A stretch of DNA of 64,000 bases from Clostridia bacterium (GCA_017936765.1 JAGBEX010000014.1:62001-126000); one strand, 5' to 3'; numbered from the stretch's first letter, positions 26,686-35,577 are shown. A program made the numbers and translations. Notes: generated by a model from the letters alone, not told the origin.

Positions 26686-28095
26686 ATGCAGGCATTTATG
26701 GACAAGGATTTTCTGCTGAATACCGAAACGGCGCGCAAGCTCTATCATGAGTATGCAGCCAAGTGTCCCATCATCGACTACCATTGCCACATCAGCCCCA
26801 AGCAGATCTGGGACAATCTGCAGTATGAGAACATCACCCAGGTGTGGCTGGGCGGCGACCATTACAAGTGGCGCCTGATGCGCTGCGCTGGCGTGGACGA
26901 GAAGTACATCACCGGCGATGCCTCCGACTACGAAAAGTTCTGCAAGTGGGCAGAGGTGGTGGGCAAGGCCATCGGCAACCCGCTGTATCACTGGAGCCAC
27001 CTGGAGCTGCAGCGCTTCTTCGGCTACAACGGCGCCCTGAGCGCCAAGACTGCCGACGAGGTGTGGAACATTGCCAATGCCAAGCTGCAGTCTGCGGGCT
27101 ACTCCGTGCGCGGCCTGATCGAAATGAGCAATGTGGAGACCATCTGCACCACGGATGATCCCATCGACAACCTGGAATGGCATCAGAAGCTGGCGGGCGA
27201 CAAGTCCTTCAAGACCAATGTGTGGCCCGCCTGGCGTCCTGACAAGGCCGTGAATATCGAGAAGCCCGACTTTGCCGAGTACCTGGCCAAGCTGGCTGCG
27301 GCGGCTGAGATGGAGATCAAGTCCTTCGCCGACCTGAAGGTCGCTCTCACCAAGCGCATGGAGTACTTCCACGCCAACAAGTGCTGCCTGTCTGACCACG
27401 GCATCAACTATGTGATGTTCGAGCCTGCCACCGAGGAAGAGGTGGAGGCCATCTTCGCCAAGCGCATGGCTGGCGAGACCGTCACCGCCAAGGAAGAGGC
27501 TGCCTACAAGACCGCCTGCCTGATGTTCTTCGCTGGCGAGTACAAGCGTCTGAACTGGGTGATGCAGCTGCACTACGGCTGCCGCCGCGACAACAACCTG
27601 ACCCAGTATGCCAAGCTTGGCCCGGACACCGGCTATGACACCATCGACAACTTCGCTCCCGCTGGCCAGACGGCTGCGTTCCTGGGCGCTGTGGAGAAGG
27701 CTGGCAACCTGCCCAAGACCATCCTCTACAGCCTGAACCCCAACGACAATGCCGCCATCGACACCATCTGCGGCTGCTTCCAGTCCAGCGAGGCTGTGAG
27801 CAAGATCCAGCACGGCTCTGCCTGGTGGTTCAACGACCACTTCGAGGGCATGACCGATCAGCTGACCTCCCTGGCGCAGCTGGGCTACCTGGCTGGCTTT
27901 GTGGGTATGCTCACCGACAGCCGCTCCTTCCTGAGCTATCCCCGCCATGAGTACTTCCGCCGCATCCTGTGCCGCCTGCTGGGTCAGTGGGTGGAGGACG
28001 GCCGCTTCCCCCAGGATTGGGACATCCTGGGCGAGATCGTCACCGGCATCAGCTGTGTGAACGCCCGGAACTATTTCAACTTTGCCCAGAAGTAA
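26686..28095 (+). CDS. uxaC: Glucuronate/galacturonate isomerase
   Basis: A 469-residue uronate isomerase of the amidohydrolase superfamily, converting D-galacturonate to tagaturonate and D-glucuronate to fructuronate. Metal-site residues are in PIIDYHCHISPKQIWDN near the N-terminus; the family motifs TTDDPIDNLEWH and the C-terminal GMLTDSRSFLSYPRHEYFRR are intact. The start at 26686 follows AAGGAGAGAG. It is co-transcribed with the LacI gene (59-base gap). Confidence 0.97.
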   Translation: MQAFMDKDFLLNTETARKLYHEYAAKCPIIDYHCHISPKQIWDNLQYENITQVWLGGDHYKWRLMRCAGVDEKYITGDASDYEKFCKWAEVVGKAIGNPLYHWSHLELQRFFGYNGALSAKTADEVWNIANAKLQSAGYSVRGLIEMSNVETICTTDDPIDNLEWHQKLAGDKSFKTNVWPAWRPDKAVNIEKPDFAEYLAKLAAAAEMEIKSFADLKVALTKRMEYFHANKCCLSDHGINYVMFEPATEEEVEAIFAKRMAGETVTAKEEAAYKTACLMFFAGEYKRLNWVMQLHYGCRRDNNLTQYAKLGPDTGYDTIDNFAPAGQTAAFLGAVEKAGNLPKTILYSLNPNDNAAIDTICGCFQSSEAVSKIQHGSAWWFNDHFEGMTDQLTSLAQLGYLAGFVGMLTDSRSFLSYPRHEYFRRILCRLLGQWVEDGRFPQDWDILGEIVTGISCVNARNYFNFAQK

Positions 28096-28100
28096 TTACC

Positions 28101-28132
28101 AGGAGCCGGAAGTTGTTTCCGGCTCCTTTTCT
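28101..28132 (+). terminator. Terminator after uxaC
   Basis: AGGAGCCGGAA pairs with TTCCGGCTCCT around a 5-base loop and is followed by TTTT. Confidence 0.85.
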
Positions 28133-28136
28133 GTGC

Positions 28137-28165
28137 TTGCATTTCGGGGCTGAGGCGGCTATAAT
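28137..28165 (+). promoter_or_regulatory. Promoter of the M18 aminopeptidase gene
   Basis: TTGCAT at 28137-28142, 17-base spacer, TATAAT at 28160-28165. Confidence 0.7.
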
Positions 28166-28204
28166 GGGTGCAGGCGAATTCCGCATTCTATGCGAAAGGA
28201 TGAT

Positions 28205-29602
28205 ATGAATATGTACAAGAAGAATGCCTGGGAACAGTATGACGAAGCCGAGCTGGCCAAGGTAGAGGCCTTTGCGGCCAAGTATAAGGCTTACCTGGAT
28301 GCTGGCAAGACCGAGCGCGAGTGCGTTACCGAGGCTGTGAAGCTGGCCGAGGCAGCGGGCTTTATCGACCTGGACAAGGTGATCCGCGAGGGTGGCAAGC
28401 TGGAGGCTGGCGCCCGCGTGTACCGCAACTGGATGGGCAAGGACATCATGCTGTTCATCGTAGGCAGCAAGCCCATGCAGGAGGGCATGAACATTCTGGG
28501 CGCTCACATCGATTCTCCCCGCATCGACGTGAAGCAGAACCCCCTCTATGAGGACGAGGGCATTGCCTACCTGGACACCCACTACTATGGCGGCATCAAG
28601 AAGTATCAGTGGGTGACCATTCCGCTGGCCATGCATGGCGTGATCTGCAAGAAGGACGGCAGCACCGTGACCATCGCCATCGGCGAGGACGAGAATGATC
28701 CCGTGTTCTACATTTCCGACCTGCTGATCCACCTGGCCGCTGACCAGATGAGTGCCACCGCTGCCAAGGTCATCGAGGGCGAAGCGCTGAACCTGATCAT
28801 CGGCAGCCAGCCCCTGAAGGGTGAGGAAAAGGAAGCCGTGAAGGCCAATGTGCTGAAGCTGCTGAAGGACAAGTACGACGTGGAAGAGGAGGACTTCATC
28901 TCTGCGGAGCTGGAGATCGTACCCGCTGGCAAGAGCCGCGACGTGGGCTTCGACCGTGCGCTGATCGCCGGTTACGGCCACGACGACCGCGTGTGCGCCT
29001 ATCCCTCCATGGCTGCTGTGCTGGACTTTGAGGGTACCCCCGAGTACACTCTGTGCGCCGTGCTGACCGATAAGGAAGAGATCGGCTCCGTGGGCGCAAC
29101 GGGCATGAGCGCCAAGTATTTCGAGAACACCGTGGCCGAGCTGTACAACAGCGTGCATGGCTACTGCGCCCTGGGCGTGACCCGCACCCTGCAGAACAGC
29201 CGTATGCTGTCCAGCGACGTCAGCGCGGGCTATGATCCCAACTTTGCTGGCGTGTTTGAGAAGAAGAACGCCGCCATCGTGGGCAAGGGCGTGTGCTTCA
29301 ACAAGTTCACCGGCTCCCGCGGCAAGAGCGGCTCCAACGACGCCAACCCCGAGTACATTGCCCAGATCCGCGCTATTCTGGACGAGGCCAATGTGGACTG
29401 GCAGACCGCCGAGCTGGGCAAGGTGGACGTGGGCGGTGGCGGCACCATCGCTTACATCTGCGCCAACTATGGCATGAACTGCATCGACTGCGGCATTGCG
29501 GTGCTGAGCATGCACGCCCCCTGGGAGATGATCAGCAAGGCTGACCTGTATGAGGGCTACAAGTGCTATTGCGCATTCCTGAAGGGTGCCAAGGCCTTCT
29601 AA
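28205..29602 (+). CDS. M18 family aminopeptidase (aminopeptidase 1)
   Basis: A 465-residue zinc aminopeptidase of the cytoplasm that removes N-terminal residues, in this family often Asp/Glu or leucine-type. Metal ligands are in NILGAHIDSPR (H, D), in VLTDKEEIGSVGATG (E, E) and in the C-terminal CGIAVLSMHAPWE (H). It follows the long ApeA/LAP4-like branch common in Clostridia. GAAAGGA precedes the ATG at 28205; ATG at 28211 is equally possible. Single gene with promoter and terminator. Confidence 0.94.
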   Translation: MNMYKKNAWEQYDEAELAKVEAFAAKYKAYLDAGKTERECVTEAVKLAEAAGFIDLDKVIREGGKLEAGARVYRNWMGKDIMLFIVGSKPMQEGMNILGAHIDSPRIDVKQNPLYEDEGIAYLDTHYYGGIKKYQWVTIPLAMHGVICKKDGSTVTIAIGEDENDPVFYISDLLIHLAADQMSATAAKVIEGEALNLIIGSQPLKGEEKEAVKANVLKLLKDKYDVEEEDFISAELEIVPAGKSRDVGFDRALIAGYGHDDRVCAYPSMAAVLDFEGTPEYTLCAVLTDKEEIGSVGATGMSAKYFENTVAELYNSVHGYCALGVTRTLQNSRMLSSDVSAGYDPNFAGVFEKKNAAIVGKGVCFNKFTGSRGKSGSNDANPEYIAQIRAILDEANVDWQTAELGKVDVGGGGTIAYICANYGMNCIDCGIAVLSMHAPWEMISKADLYEGYKCYCAFLKGAKAF

Positions 29603-29614
29603 TTGAGAAATGAA

Positions 29615-29656
29615 GAACGCCCCGGAGAGCTTGATGCTTTCCGGGGCGTTCTTTGC
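29615..29656 (+). terminator. Terminator after the aminopeptidase gene
   Basis: GAACGCCCCGGA (29615-29626) pairs with TCCGGGGCGTTC (29640-29651), followed by TTTGC. Confidence 0.8.
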
Positions 29657-29688
29657 ATACAGGCCTTGGCTTCAATATGCCGAAATAA

Positions 29689-29724
29689 TCAAAAAAAACC
29701 GGAACAGCGTGTGCCGTTCCGGTT
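29689..29724 (-). terminator. Terminator after the GH94 gene
   Basis: On the minus strand AACCGGAAC pairs with GTTCCGGTT and is followed by eight T residues. Confidence 0.85.
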
Positions 29725-29740
29725 GGTGTTGGTTTTGAAA

Positions 29741-32134
29741 TTACATCACCACGGTGATCTGGGCGCCGTCGGTCAGCACGTCGTCGGTGAGGACGCCGGT
29801 GACTTCCACACCGTTGACCAAGGTCTTCTGCACGCCGCCTTCGTGGTGGGCAGAGTTGTCAACGGTGATGTGCAGCTTCTTGCCGCGGAAGGTCTTCTCC
29901 ATGGTGAAGCCGTCCCACTCGGCGGGGATGGCGGGGGAGATGACCAGGCCTTCGGGGGTGGGACGCAGGCCCAGGATGCCTTCCACGCAGCCGACCATCA
30001 CGGTGGAGGCGGTGCCGGTCAGCCAATGCACATGGGCGCGGCCATGCTGGGGAGACTCGTGACCCTCGATGAACTGAGTATGGACGTAGGGTTCGCACTC
30101 ACGCAGGTCGGCCTTGTCGTTGAAGGAAGCGGGGCAGCTCTCCTGGAAGTACTGGAAGGCGCGGCCACCGTGACCCATGAGGGACTCGGCCAGGATGATC
30201 CAGCCCTGAGCCTGGCAGAAGATGCCGCCGTTCTCCTTGGTGGTGGCGTTGAACAGCTTCATCAGCGCGCCGTCGAAGTAATGCTCCTTGTAGCAGGGAG
30301 TCATGACTTCCACGCCGTAGCAGGTGTTCAGCTGCTCGTTCACGGTCTTCAGAGCGGCCTCGGCCTGCTCCTTGGTGGCCAGCTTGGAGATGACGGACCA
30401 GGACTGGGGATTCAGCCACATGGCGCCTTCCTTGTTCTCCTTGCTGCCGATGATGAAGCCCTCTTCGGAATAACCGCGGCGGAAACGGTCGTCCTCCCAG
30501 AAATGCTCGTTGATGAGCTTCTTCTGCTCGGCGGCCTTTTCACGCAGGTAGGCGCGGTACTCTTCGTTTTCGGGGGTGTTGGGCATCAGCTCGTCCAGGA
30601 TGTTCATGGCCAGGTACAGCTGCATGGCCACGAAGGAGGATTCGCCAGCAGCGCCCAGGCGCAGGCAGTCGTTCCAGTCGGCATGGAGGCCAGCGGGCAT
30701 ACCATGCACGCCCAGGTGGTTCATGGAGAAGTCGATGGCGCGCTTGAGGTGATCCAGCACGGTGCCTTCGCCATGGGTGGCGTAGGGAACGACCTCGTTC
30801 ATGAAGTCGATGTTGCCGGTCTCGGCAATGTACTTATACACGGTGGGGAAGAGCCACAGGGCGTCGTCGGCACGGTAGCTGGGGTGCGCGGTGGCGCGAA
30901 CGTAGCTCTCGTCCTCGGGAGAATCCTCGTGGCCGGCATTGTGGGTGAACTTCACCAGGGGCAGGCCGCCGCCGTGATGCACCTGGGCAGACAGCATATG
31001 CACCAGGCGACCCTTGGCCATTTCGGGATCCAGATGGATGATGCCCTGGATGTCCTGCACGGTGTCGCGATAGCCCAGACCATTGCGCTGGCCGCAGTAG
31101 ATCAGGGACGCGGCGCGGCTCCACACGAAGGTGATGAAGCACTGGAAGGCGTTCCAGGTGTTGATCATGGTGTTGAAGTTGGCGTCGGGGGTGTTCACCT
31201 GCAGGGCGCTCAGCTTGCCGTGCCAGTAGGCGATCAGCTCCTTCAGCTCGGCATCCACCTTGGTCTTCACGTCAGCATAGGAATCCAGCAGCGCACGGGC
31301 AGCAGAGGGGCCCTTCATGCCCAGAACGAAGGCGATGGACTTGGTCTCGCCGGGCTGCAGTTCCAGCACGGTGTGCAGGGAGCCGCAGGGATTGCCGTTG
31401 AAGCTCAGCTTGTTGCCCAGATCGCCATCGATCACAGCCTGGGGGTTGTGGAAGCGGTTGCGGCCCAGGAAGCCTTCGCGGCGGCCGCAGTAGCTCTTCA
31501 CGGGGCTGCCAGCCAGGCCGAAGAAGCGCTCGGAGCCGTTTTCACCATTCTCGCCCACGTGGCAATACTGGTTGATGTGCTGGAGGATGAAATCATCGTG
31601 GAAGGTGGTGGTGGTGATGAACTGGGTGTACTGGAGGTTCACCAGATCCTGCTCGTAGTTGGATTCGGTGGTGAATTCGCAGTAGCTCAGGGCAGAGATC
31701 TTGCGAGCCTTGTCGGACTTGTTGGTCACCTCAACGCGCCACACTTCGTGGGTAGCGCCCTTGGGCACATAATACAGCACCTTGGAGGCGATACCGGCGT
31801 ATTCGCTCTCGATCTCGGTGTAGGCGGTGCCGTGGCGGGTGATGGTCTTGTACTGATCCAGGGGCTTTTCCACAGGACGCCAGGAAGCAGACCAGTAGTC
31901 GCCGGTCTCGTCGTCGCGCAGGTAGACGTAGCGGCCAGGCTCGTCGAACTGGTTGAAGGAATAGCGGATGATACGGCCAGCGGCGCCGGACTTCACGAAG
32001 CTGTAGCCGCCAGCATTCTGGGTCACGATGGCACCATATTCAGGATCACCCAGGTAGTTGGCCCAGGCCATGGGGGTACGGGGATTGGTAATGACGTACT
32101 CGCGGGCTTTGTCATCAAAATAGCCGTACTGCAT
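29741..32134 (-). CDS. GH94 phosphorylase (cellobiose/cellodextrin phosphorylase family)
   Basis: A 797-residue cytoplasmic inverting phosphorylase, close to the length of cellobiose phosphorylase. It opens MQYGYFDDKAREYVITNP and has the family stretches TPMAWANYLG, NGLGYRDTVQDIQG and GMPAGLHADWNDCL, where the Asp of DWND is the general acid. It splits a beta-linked disaccharide with phosphate to sugar 1-phosphate and sugar; cellobiose is the most likely substrate but the aglycone specificity cannot be read. AAGGAGG precedes the start at 32134. A 14-bp palindrome in the leader suggests LacI-type control. Confidence 0.93.
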   Translation of the reverse strand: MQYGYFDDKAREYVITNPRTPMAWANYLGDPEYGAIVTQNAGGYSFVKSGAAGRIIRYSFNQFDEPGRYVYLRDDETGDYWSASWRPVEKPLDQYKTITRHGTAYTEIESEYAGIASKVLYYVPKGATHEVWRVEVTNKSDKARKISALSYCEFTTESNYEQDLVNLQYTQFITTTTFHDDFILQHINQYCHVGENGENGSERFFGLAGSPVKSYCGRREGFLGRNRFHNPQAVIDGDLGNKLSFNGNPCGSLHTVLELQPGETKSIAFVLGMKGPSAARALLDSYADVKTKVDAELKELIAYWHGKLSALQVNTPDANFNTMINTWNAFQCFITFVWSRAASLIYCGQRNGLGYRDTVQDIQGIIHLDPEMAKGRLVHMLSAQVHHGGGLPLVKFTHNAGHEDSPEDESYVRATAHPSYRADDALWLFPTVYKYIAETGNIDFMNEVVPYATHGEGTVLDHLKRAIDFSMNHLGVHGMPAGLHADWNDCLRLGAAGESSFVAMQLYLAMNILDELMPNTPENEEYRAYLREKAAEQKKLINEHFWEDDRFRRGYSEEGFIIGSKENKEGAMWLNPQSWSVISKLATKEQAEAALKTVNEQLNTCYGVEVMTPCYKEHYFDGALMKLFNATTKENGGIFCQAQGWIILAESLMGHGGRAFQYFQESCPASFNDKADLRECEPYVHTQFIEGHESPQHGRAHVHWLTGTASTVMVGCVEGILGLRPTPEGLVISPAIPAEWDGFTMEKTFRGKKLHITVDNSAHHEGGVQKTLVNGVEVTGVLTDDVLTDGAQITVVM

Positions 32135-32165
32135 GAGGGATGCCTCCTTGATGGTAGTGTTTTTT

Positions 32166-32179
32166 CTAAAACGTTTTAG
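32166..32179. promoter_or_regulatory. LacI-type palindromic operator of the GH94 gene
   Basis: CTAAAACGTTTTAG, a perfect palindrome with the central CG typical of LacI-family sites. It lies between promoter and start codon. It differs from the TGTAA-N4-TTACA sites of the uxa locus, so another regulator, not in this window, should bind it. Confidence 0.7.
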
Positions 32180-32223
32180 GCCTTGCACGTAACAAAAAAG
32201 CCTCAACGTCTCTTTCTTGGCAC

Positions 32224-32252
32224 ATTGTAACACACAAAATGGAAAGATACAA
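32224..32252 (-). promoter_or_regulatory. Promoter of the GH94 gene
   Basis: TTGTAT (32252-32247), 17-base spacer, TACAAT (32229-32224), minus strand. Confidence 0.6.
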
Positions 32253-32288
32253 CAGGAAATAGGTCGAATTTGCAATGTTTTTTTACGC

Positions 32289-32316
32289 TTGACAAAGTTA
32301 CCCGCCGTGCTATAAT
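32289..32316 (+). promoter_or_regulatory. Promoter of the YczE-like gene
   Basis: Consensus TTGACA at 32289-32294, 16-base spacer, TATAAT at 32311-32316. Confidence 0.75.
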
Positions 32317-32347
32317 ACAGGCGATTTTGCATTGGAGGAAACGAAGG

Positions 32348-32977
32348 ATGCAGCAGCTGTTTGGCAAGCCGCACATGGCGCGGCGGGTGAGCGTGTTGTT
32401 TGGCAGCGTATTCATGATGGGCGTGGGCGTGGCCATCCTTGACCAGCTGGGCTTCGGCACGGATCCCTGCTCGGTGCTGAACCTGGCCATGAGCCGCAAG
32501 CTGGGCTGGAGCTTTGGCAACTATCAGCTGGTGTTCAATGGCCTGCTGCTGGCGCTGATCTTCTGCCTGAAGGAGGGCCGGCGCATTGGCCTGGGTACCC
32601 TGGCCAACATGGTGGTGGTGGGCTATGCGGCAGACTTTACCACCTGGATCATCAACATGATCCACCCCTTGTATAACGAAACCATGTTGGTGAAGTTGAT
32701 CGTGTTCGTGCCGACGATCATCATGTTCATGGTGGTGGCGGCCTTCTATATGTGTGTGGAGCTGGGCGTGGCGCCCTACGATGCCCTGCCGCAGATCATC
32801 AGCAGCCGGGTGAAGAAGCCTAACTTCACCACCATCCGCATCCTGTGGGACGTGACCGCTGCGGCGATCGGCTTTCTGCTGGGTGGTACGGTGGGCATGG
32901 TGACCATCATCATGGGGTTCTTCCTGGGACCGATCATCTCGGCCATCGCGAAGAAGTTCCAGCCCTGGTTTGAGTAA
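32348..32977 (+). CDS. YczE/YitT-like integral membrane protein
   Basis: A 209-residue membrane protein with five to six helices. The conserved start of the YczE family is seen in FMMGVGVAILDQLGFGTDPCSVL, with the second repeat-like element GVAPYDALPQIIS in the C-terminal half. YczE in Bacillus affects lipopeptide production, but the molecular role is unknown. ATG at 32348 follows GGAGGAAACGAAGG. It stands alone between promoter and terminator. Confidence 0.85.
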   Translation: MQQLFGKPHMARRVSVLFGSVFMMGVGVAILDQLGFGTDPCSVLNLAMSRKLGWSFGNYQLVFNGLLLALIFCLKEGRRIGLGTLANMVVVGYAADFTTWIINMIHPLYNETMLVKLIVFVPTIIMFMVVAAFYMCVELGVAPYDALPQIISSRVKKPNFTTIRILWDVTAAAIGFLLGGTVGMVTIIMGFFLGPIISAIAKKFQPWFE

Positions 32978-32982
32978 AAGAG

Positions 32983-33011
32983 AAGGACTGGCAAGCAAGC
33001 CAGTCCTTTTG
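32983..33011. terminator. Terminator between convergent genes
   Basis: AAGGACTGGC (32983-32992) pairs with GCCAGTCCTT (32999-33008), followed by TT. Confidence 0.8.
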
Positions 33012-33016
33012 CTATG

Positions 33017-34309
33017 TCATTGAAACCGCTGGATGTTCCCAAGGATGAATTGCAGCATATGCTGGTTCACCTCAAACTGCTGCACCAGCTTATCCGACCC
33101 GGCAAAGGCTGCCACGCAGGTGAGCTGGATGGCCAGCACCATGTCCGGCAGGGCAGCCCACTCGGCCTCTGTCAGCGGCGAGGCGGCATGGTACCCCTGC
33201 CAGATGGCCTTGGCCACGTCGAAGAAGCGCAGGCGCTGTGTCTCGGTGGCATGGGGCCAGGCATCGCAGAGGATGCCGGTGGCGGCGTAGCAGATATCGA
33301 AGATGCGGGGCAGGATGCGGGTCAGGTCGAAATCCAGGAAGCCGATCACCCGGCCGTTTTCCATGAGCAGGTTGTCAGGGTTGGGGTCACGGTGGATGAT
33401 CTGCGTGGGCAGGGCGGGGAAGGTAGCCTCCACCCGCGCCTGGTAGTCCTTCAGCCACAGAGGTTCCGGCACCATGGCGGCACGGGCAGCGGGGATCGCC
33501 CAATCCCGCAGGGTGGCGGTGTAGTCCTCGGCATAGCAGAGCAGGGGATCACATTCCCGCAGGGCGGCGTGGAGCCGGGCGAGACCTTCGCCCAGGGCAA
33601 GCGCCTGGGTGGGGTCATCCAGCAGGGCGAGGGGATCCACCGGCTGCCCGGCAGAGCGCTCCATGAGCATCATGTCCAGGCCGTCCTGATGCAGCACGGT
33701 TTCGCCGCTCTGGGTGGGAATGATGGCCGCCGCCAGCCCCTGCGTGCGCAGCGCCTGCTGCAGCGCGGCCTGGCGCGCCAGTTCACCCGGCTGGGTGGAG
33801 GTTTTGAGGTAGTGCTTCTGCCCCACGGCGAAGGTGGTTTCGCTGCGGAAGCCGGTGTTGGTGTAATAGATGTGGGAAACAGGCTCCTGCGCCATGCCCC
33901 AGGCAGATAGGGCGCGGGAGAGGGTCTTCATGTCGATCATTCGGGGTTCCTCCTTCAGGTTCACGCGGGGCGGCCGGGCGGCGCGGTGGCTGCGCAGGTA
34001 GCGGGAGGGCGCGCAGCCGAACTCTTTGCGGAAGGCCTTGTAAAACCCGGCGTGGGTGTCAAAGCCATAGTCCAGCGCGGCGGTGATGGCGTCCTTGCCC
34101 CGGCTCATGTCCCAGAGGGCGTGGAGCAGCCGCCTGTGGGTGATGTATCGCCCCAGGCTCATGCCCGTCACGGCCTCAAAGACATGGTAGTAGTGGTAGA
34201 GGGAGAAGCCGGCGGCGTCGGCCAGCTCCTGGGCATTCAGCTCGGTGCGCAGCTGGGCTTCGATGTCGTCCAGGCTGCGCTGGATGATGGCAAGGATCTC
34301 CGGTGACAT
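33017..34309 (-). CDS. AraC-type DNA-binding domain fused to an APH/choline-kinase-like phosphotransferase
   Basis: One 430-residue frame with two parts. Residues 1-110 hold the two helix-turn-helix units of an AraC regulator (ELADAAGFSLYHYYHVFEA; ALDYGFDTHAGFYKAFRKEFG). Residues about 125-430 are an aminoglycoside-phosphotransferase-type kinase with the catalytic loop IIHRDPNPDNLL and metal motif FLDFD. The substrate is unknown; aminoglycosides are only one option. Start at 34309 follows GGGAGG. A full AAGGAGG lies inside the gene 8 bases before an in-frame ATG (33940), so the kinase may also be made alone. Confidence 0.88.
   Translation of the reverse strand: MSPEILAIIQRSLDDIEAQLRTELNAQELADAAGFSLYHYYHVFEAVTGMSLGRYITHRRLLHALWDMSRGKDAITAALDYGFDTHAGFYKAFRKEFGCAPSRYLRSHRAARPPRVNLKEEPRMIDMKTLSRALSAWGMAQEPVSHIYYTNTGFRSETTFAVGQKHYLKTSTQPGELARQAALQQALRTQGLAAAIIPTQSGETVLHQDGLDMMLMERSAGQPVDPLALLDDPTQALALGEGLARLHAALRECDPLLCYAEDYTATLRDWAIPAARAAMVPEPLWLKDYQARVEATFPALPTQIIHRDPNPDNLLMENGRVIGFLDFDLTRILPRIFDICYAATGILCDAWPHATETQRLRFFDVAKAIWQGYHAASPLTEAEWAALPDMVLAIQLTCVAAFAGSDKLVQQFEVNQHMLQFILGNIQRFQ
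33940..33955 (-). promoter_or_regulatory. Internal ribosome binding site before the kinase domain
   Basis: AAGGAGG (33955-33949), 8 bases, then ATG (33940-33938), all in frame with the larger protein. The product from this start is a 308-residue stand-alone APH-fold kinase. Confidence 0.65.
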
Positions 34310-34429
34310 GGCGGGCGCCTCCCTTCGTGTGTTTCCTGCAGGTGAGGTCATTATAGCATGAAACGGCGGGAAAACCTTTCCTGGGTTGCGGGAAATGAAA
34401 AAAGCCAGCGCGGGGCTGGCGAGTAGGCG

Positions 34430-34666
34430 TTATAGAATCTGATCGTCCTCGGAGGGGATGTAGGTCATGACATCGGCAACATTGCAATTCAGGATCCGGC
34501 ACAGGTCGTTGATGGTGGTGACATTGACGGGCTTGTTTTTGCGGAGCTTATCGATGGTGGAGCTGGAAATGCGATGGTTTTTGATCAGCGTATAGGTGGA
34601 CTCCTGCGAGTCCCGCAACGTCTGCCAAAAAGGTGCATACGAAATCATGGCGCCACATTCCTTCAT
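34430..34666 (-). CDS. Small XRE (Cro/CI-type) transcriptional regulator
   Basis: A 78-residue helix-turn-helix protein: TYTLIKNHRISSSTIDKLRKNKPVNVTTINDLCRIL spans the HTH and is of the short YozG/Cro-like type found in Clostridia. The recognition helix is around SSSTIDKLR. Starts at 34666 (AGGA 6 bases upstream) and 34648 (AAGGAA 9 bases upstream, beginning MISYAPFW) both look usable. It is divergent from a secreted-protein gene, and repeated sites lie between them. The region is AT-richer than its surroundings. Confidence 0.8.
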   Translation of the reverse strand: MKECGAMISYAPFWQTLRDSQESTYTLIKNHRISSSTIDKLRKNKPVNVTTINDLCRILNCNVADVMTYIPSEDDQIL

Positions 34667-34700
34667 GCCTTTTCCTGTATCATATGATATGAACTTTTTA

Positions 34701-34729
34701 TTGACTATAGTCGCTAAAATGACTATAAT
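34701..34729 (+). promoter_or_regulatory. Promoter and probable XRE operator of the secreted-protein gene
   Basis: TTGACT at 34701-34706, 17-base spacer, TATAAT at 34724-34729. Two direct copies of TGACTATA (34702-34709, 34720-34727) lie 18 bases apart, the first being part of the palindrome GACTATAGTC. They cover both promoter boxes, as expected for a repressor site. Confidence 0.7.
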
Positions 34730-34834
34730 GATGATAAGAGAAATATGCGGCATGGGGGGATGGAAATGTCGTAGCCAATGGTAGGAATGCCAAGAACTGT
34801 GAAAAACAAGAGAAAATGTAGGAGGATTGCAAAA

Positions 34835-35485
34835 GTGAAACGTATTGTTGCATTGCTGTTGGCCCTGTTGATGTGCGCGACTGTCGGAACGGGTATGGCT
34901 GCCGGTTTTGACACAAAGGTATTCGAGGACAATAATTGGAAGATCACCGTTGACGATATGGAGCAGCGCGGGTTTATCAGCAGCAGAGATGTTATGAGTT
35001 CGGATATGCGTTACCAACCGGAGTACATTTTTGATGATGAAATTGATTGTCGCCACATCAGGGTAACGCCCGACCTCTATCTCGCAAAATACGGTACGAG
35101 CAAGTTTGTGCCGTATCCTCGCATCTGGCTTGATATGCATTCAAAGTATAACATCTATGGCTGGATGATGGTGCAGAGCGTGATCATCAAGGTTGGCGAT
35201 ATGACTTGTACTTTTGATGGCAGTAACTTTGGCAACACGACAGATACAAAGTCCTGGTATTACGGAAGCGGATGGACGACAGAGAACATGGTGTGCGTAT
35301 GCACCGATACGGAATTCATGGATGCCTGGATCGAATCAACTGGTCCTGTCAAGGTGCGACTGAAGGGGAGTAAGGGACAGCTGGACTTTAACCTTCCTTC
35401 TGGCAGTGTTCGTGAAATCAAAGAAATGTTCCAATGCTTCCGTGACGCAGGCGGCTATGCCTATTTCAACGGCTTCACCAACTGA
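34835..35485 (+). CDS. Secreted protein of unknown function
   Basis: A 216-residue protein, not recognised. GTG at 34835 is chosen because GGAGG is 9 bases upstream and the product then opens with a clean signal peptide (MKRIVALLLALLMCATVG, cleavage likely after MAAG). The mature part is rich in aromatic residues and Asp and has five cysteines, including MVCVC. There is no anchor, so release or loose cell-wall binding is likely. GC content is clearly below that of the neighbours, which hints at transfer together with the adjacent XRE gene. Confidence 0.75.
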   Translation: MKRIVALLLALLMCATVGTGMAAGFDTKVFEDNNWKITVDDMEQRGFISSRDVMSSDMRYQPEYIFDDEIDCRHIRVTPDLYLAKYGTSKFVPYPRIWLDMHSKYNIYGWMMVQSVIIKVGDMTCTFDGSNFGNTTDTKSWYYGSGWTTENMVCVCTDTEFMDAWIESTGPVKVRLKGSKGQLDFNLPSGSVREIKEMFQCFRDAGGYAYFNGFTN

Positions 35486-35499
35486 ACATAATTCGTTCT

Positions 35500-35530
35500 G
35501 CCTCCCTCCTCACCGAGGGAGGCACTTTTC
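35500..35530 (+). terminator. Terminator after the secreted-protein gene
   Basis: GCCTCCCTC pairs with GAGGGAGGC around a short loop, followed by ACTTTTC. Confidence 0.75.
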
Positions 35531-35534
35531 TATT

Positions 35535-35577
35535 GGCAAAAAGAAAAGAACCAGTTTCTTTCGAAACTGGTTCTTCT
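35535..35577 (-). terminator. Terminator of tRNA-Trp
   Basis: On the minus strand AGAACCAGTTTC pairs with GAAACTGGTTCT around a 4-base loop, then TTTTCTTTTT. It starts a few bases after the tRNA. A near-identical stem follows the tRNA-Ser locus at 55104-55133. Confidence 0.85.
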
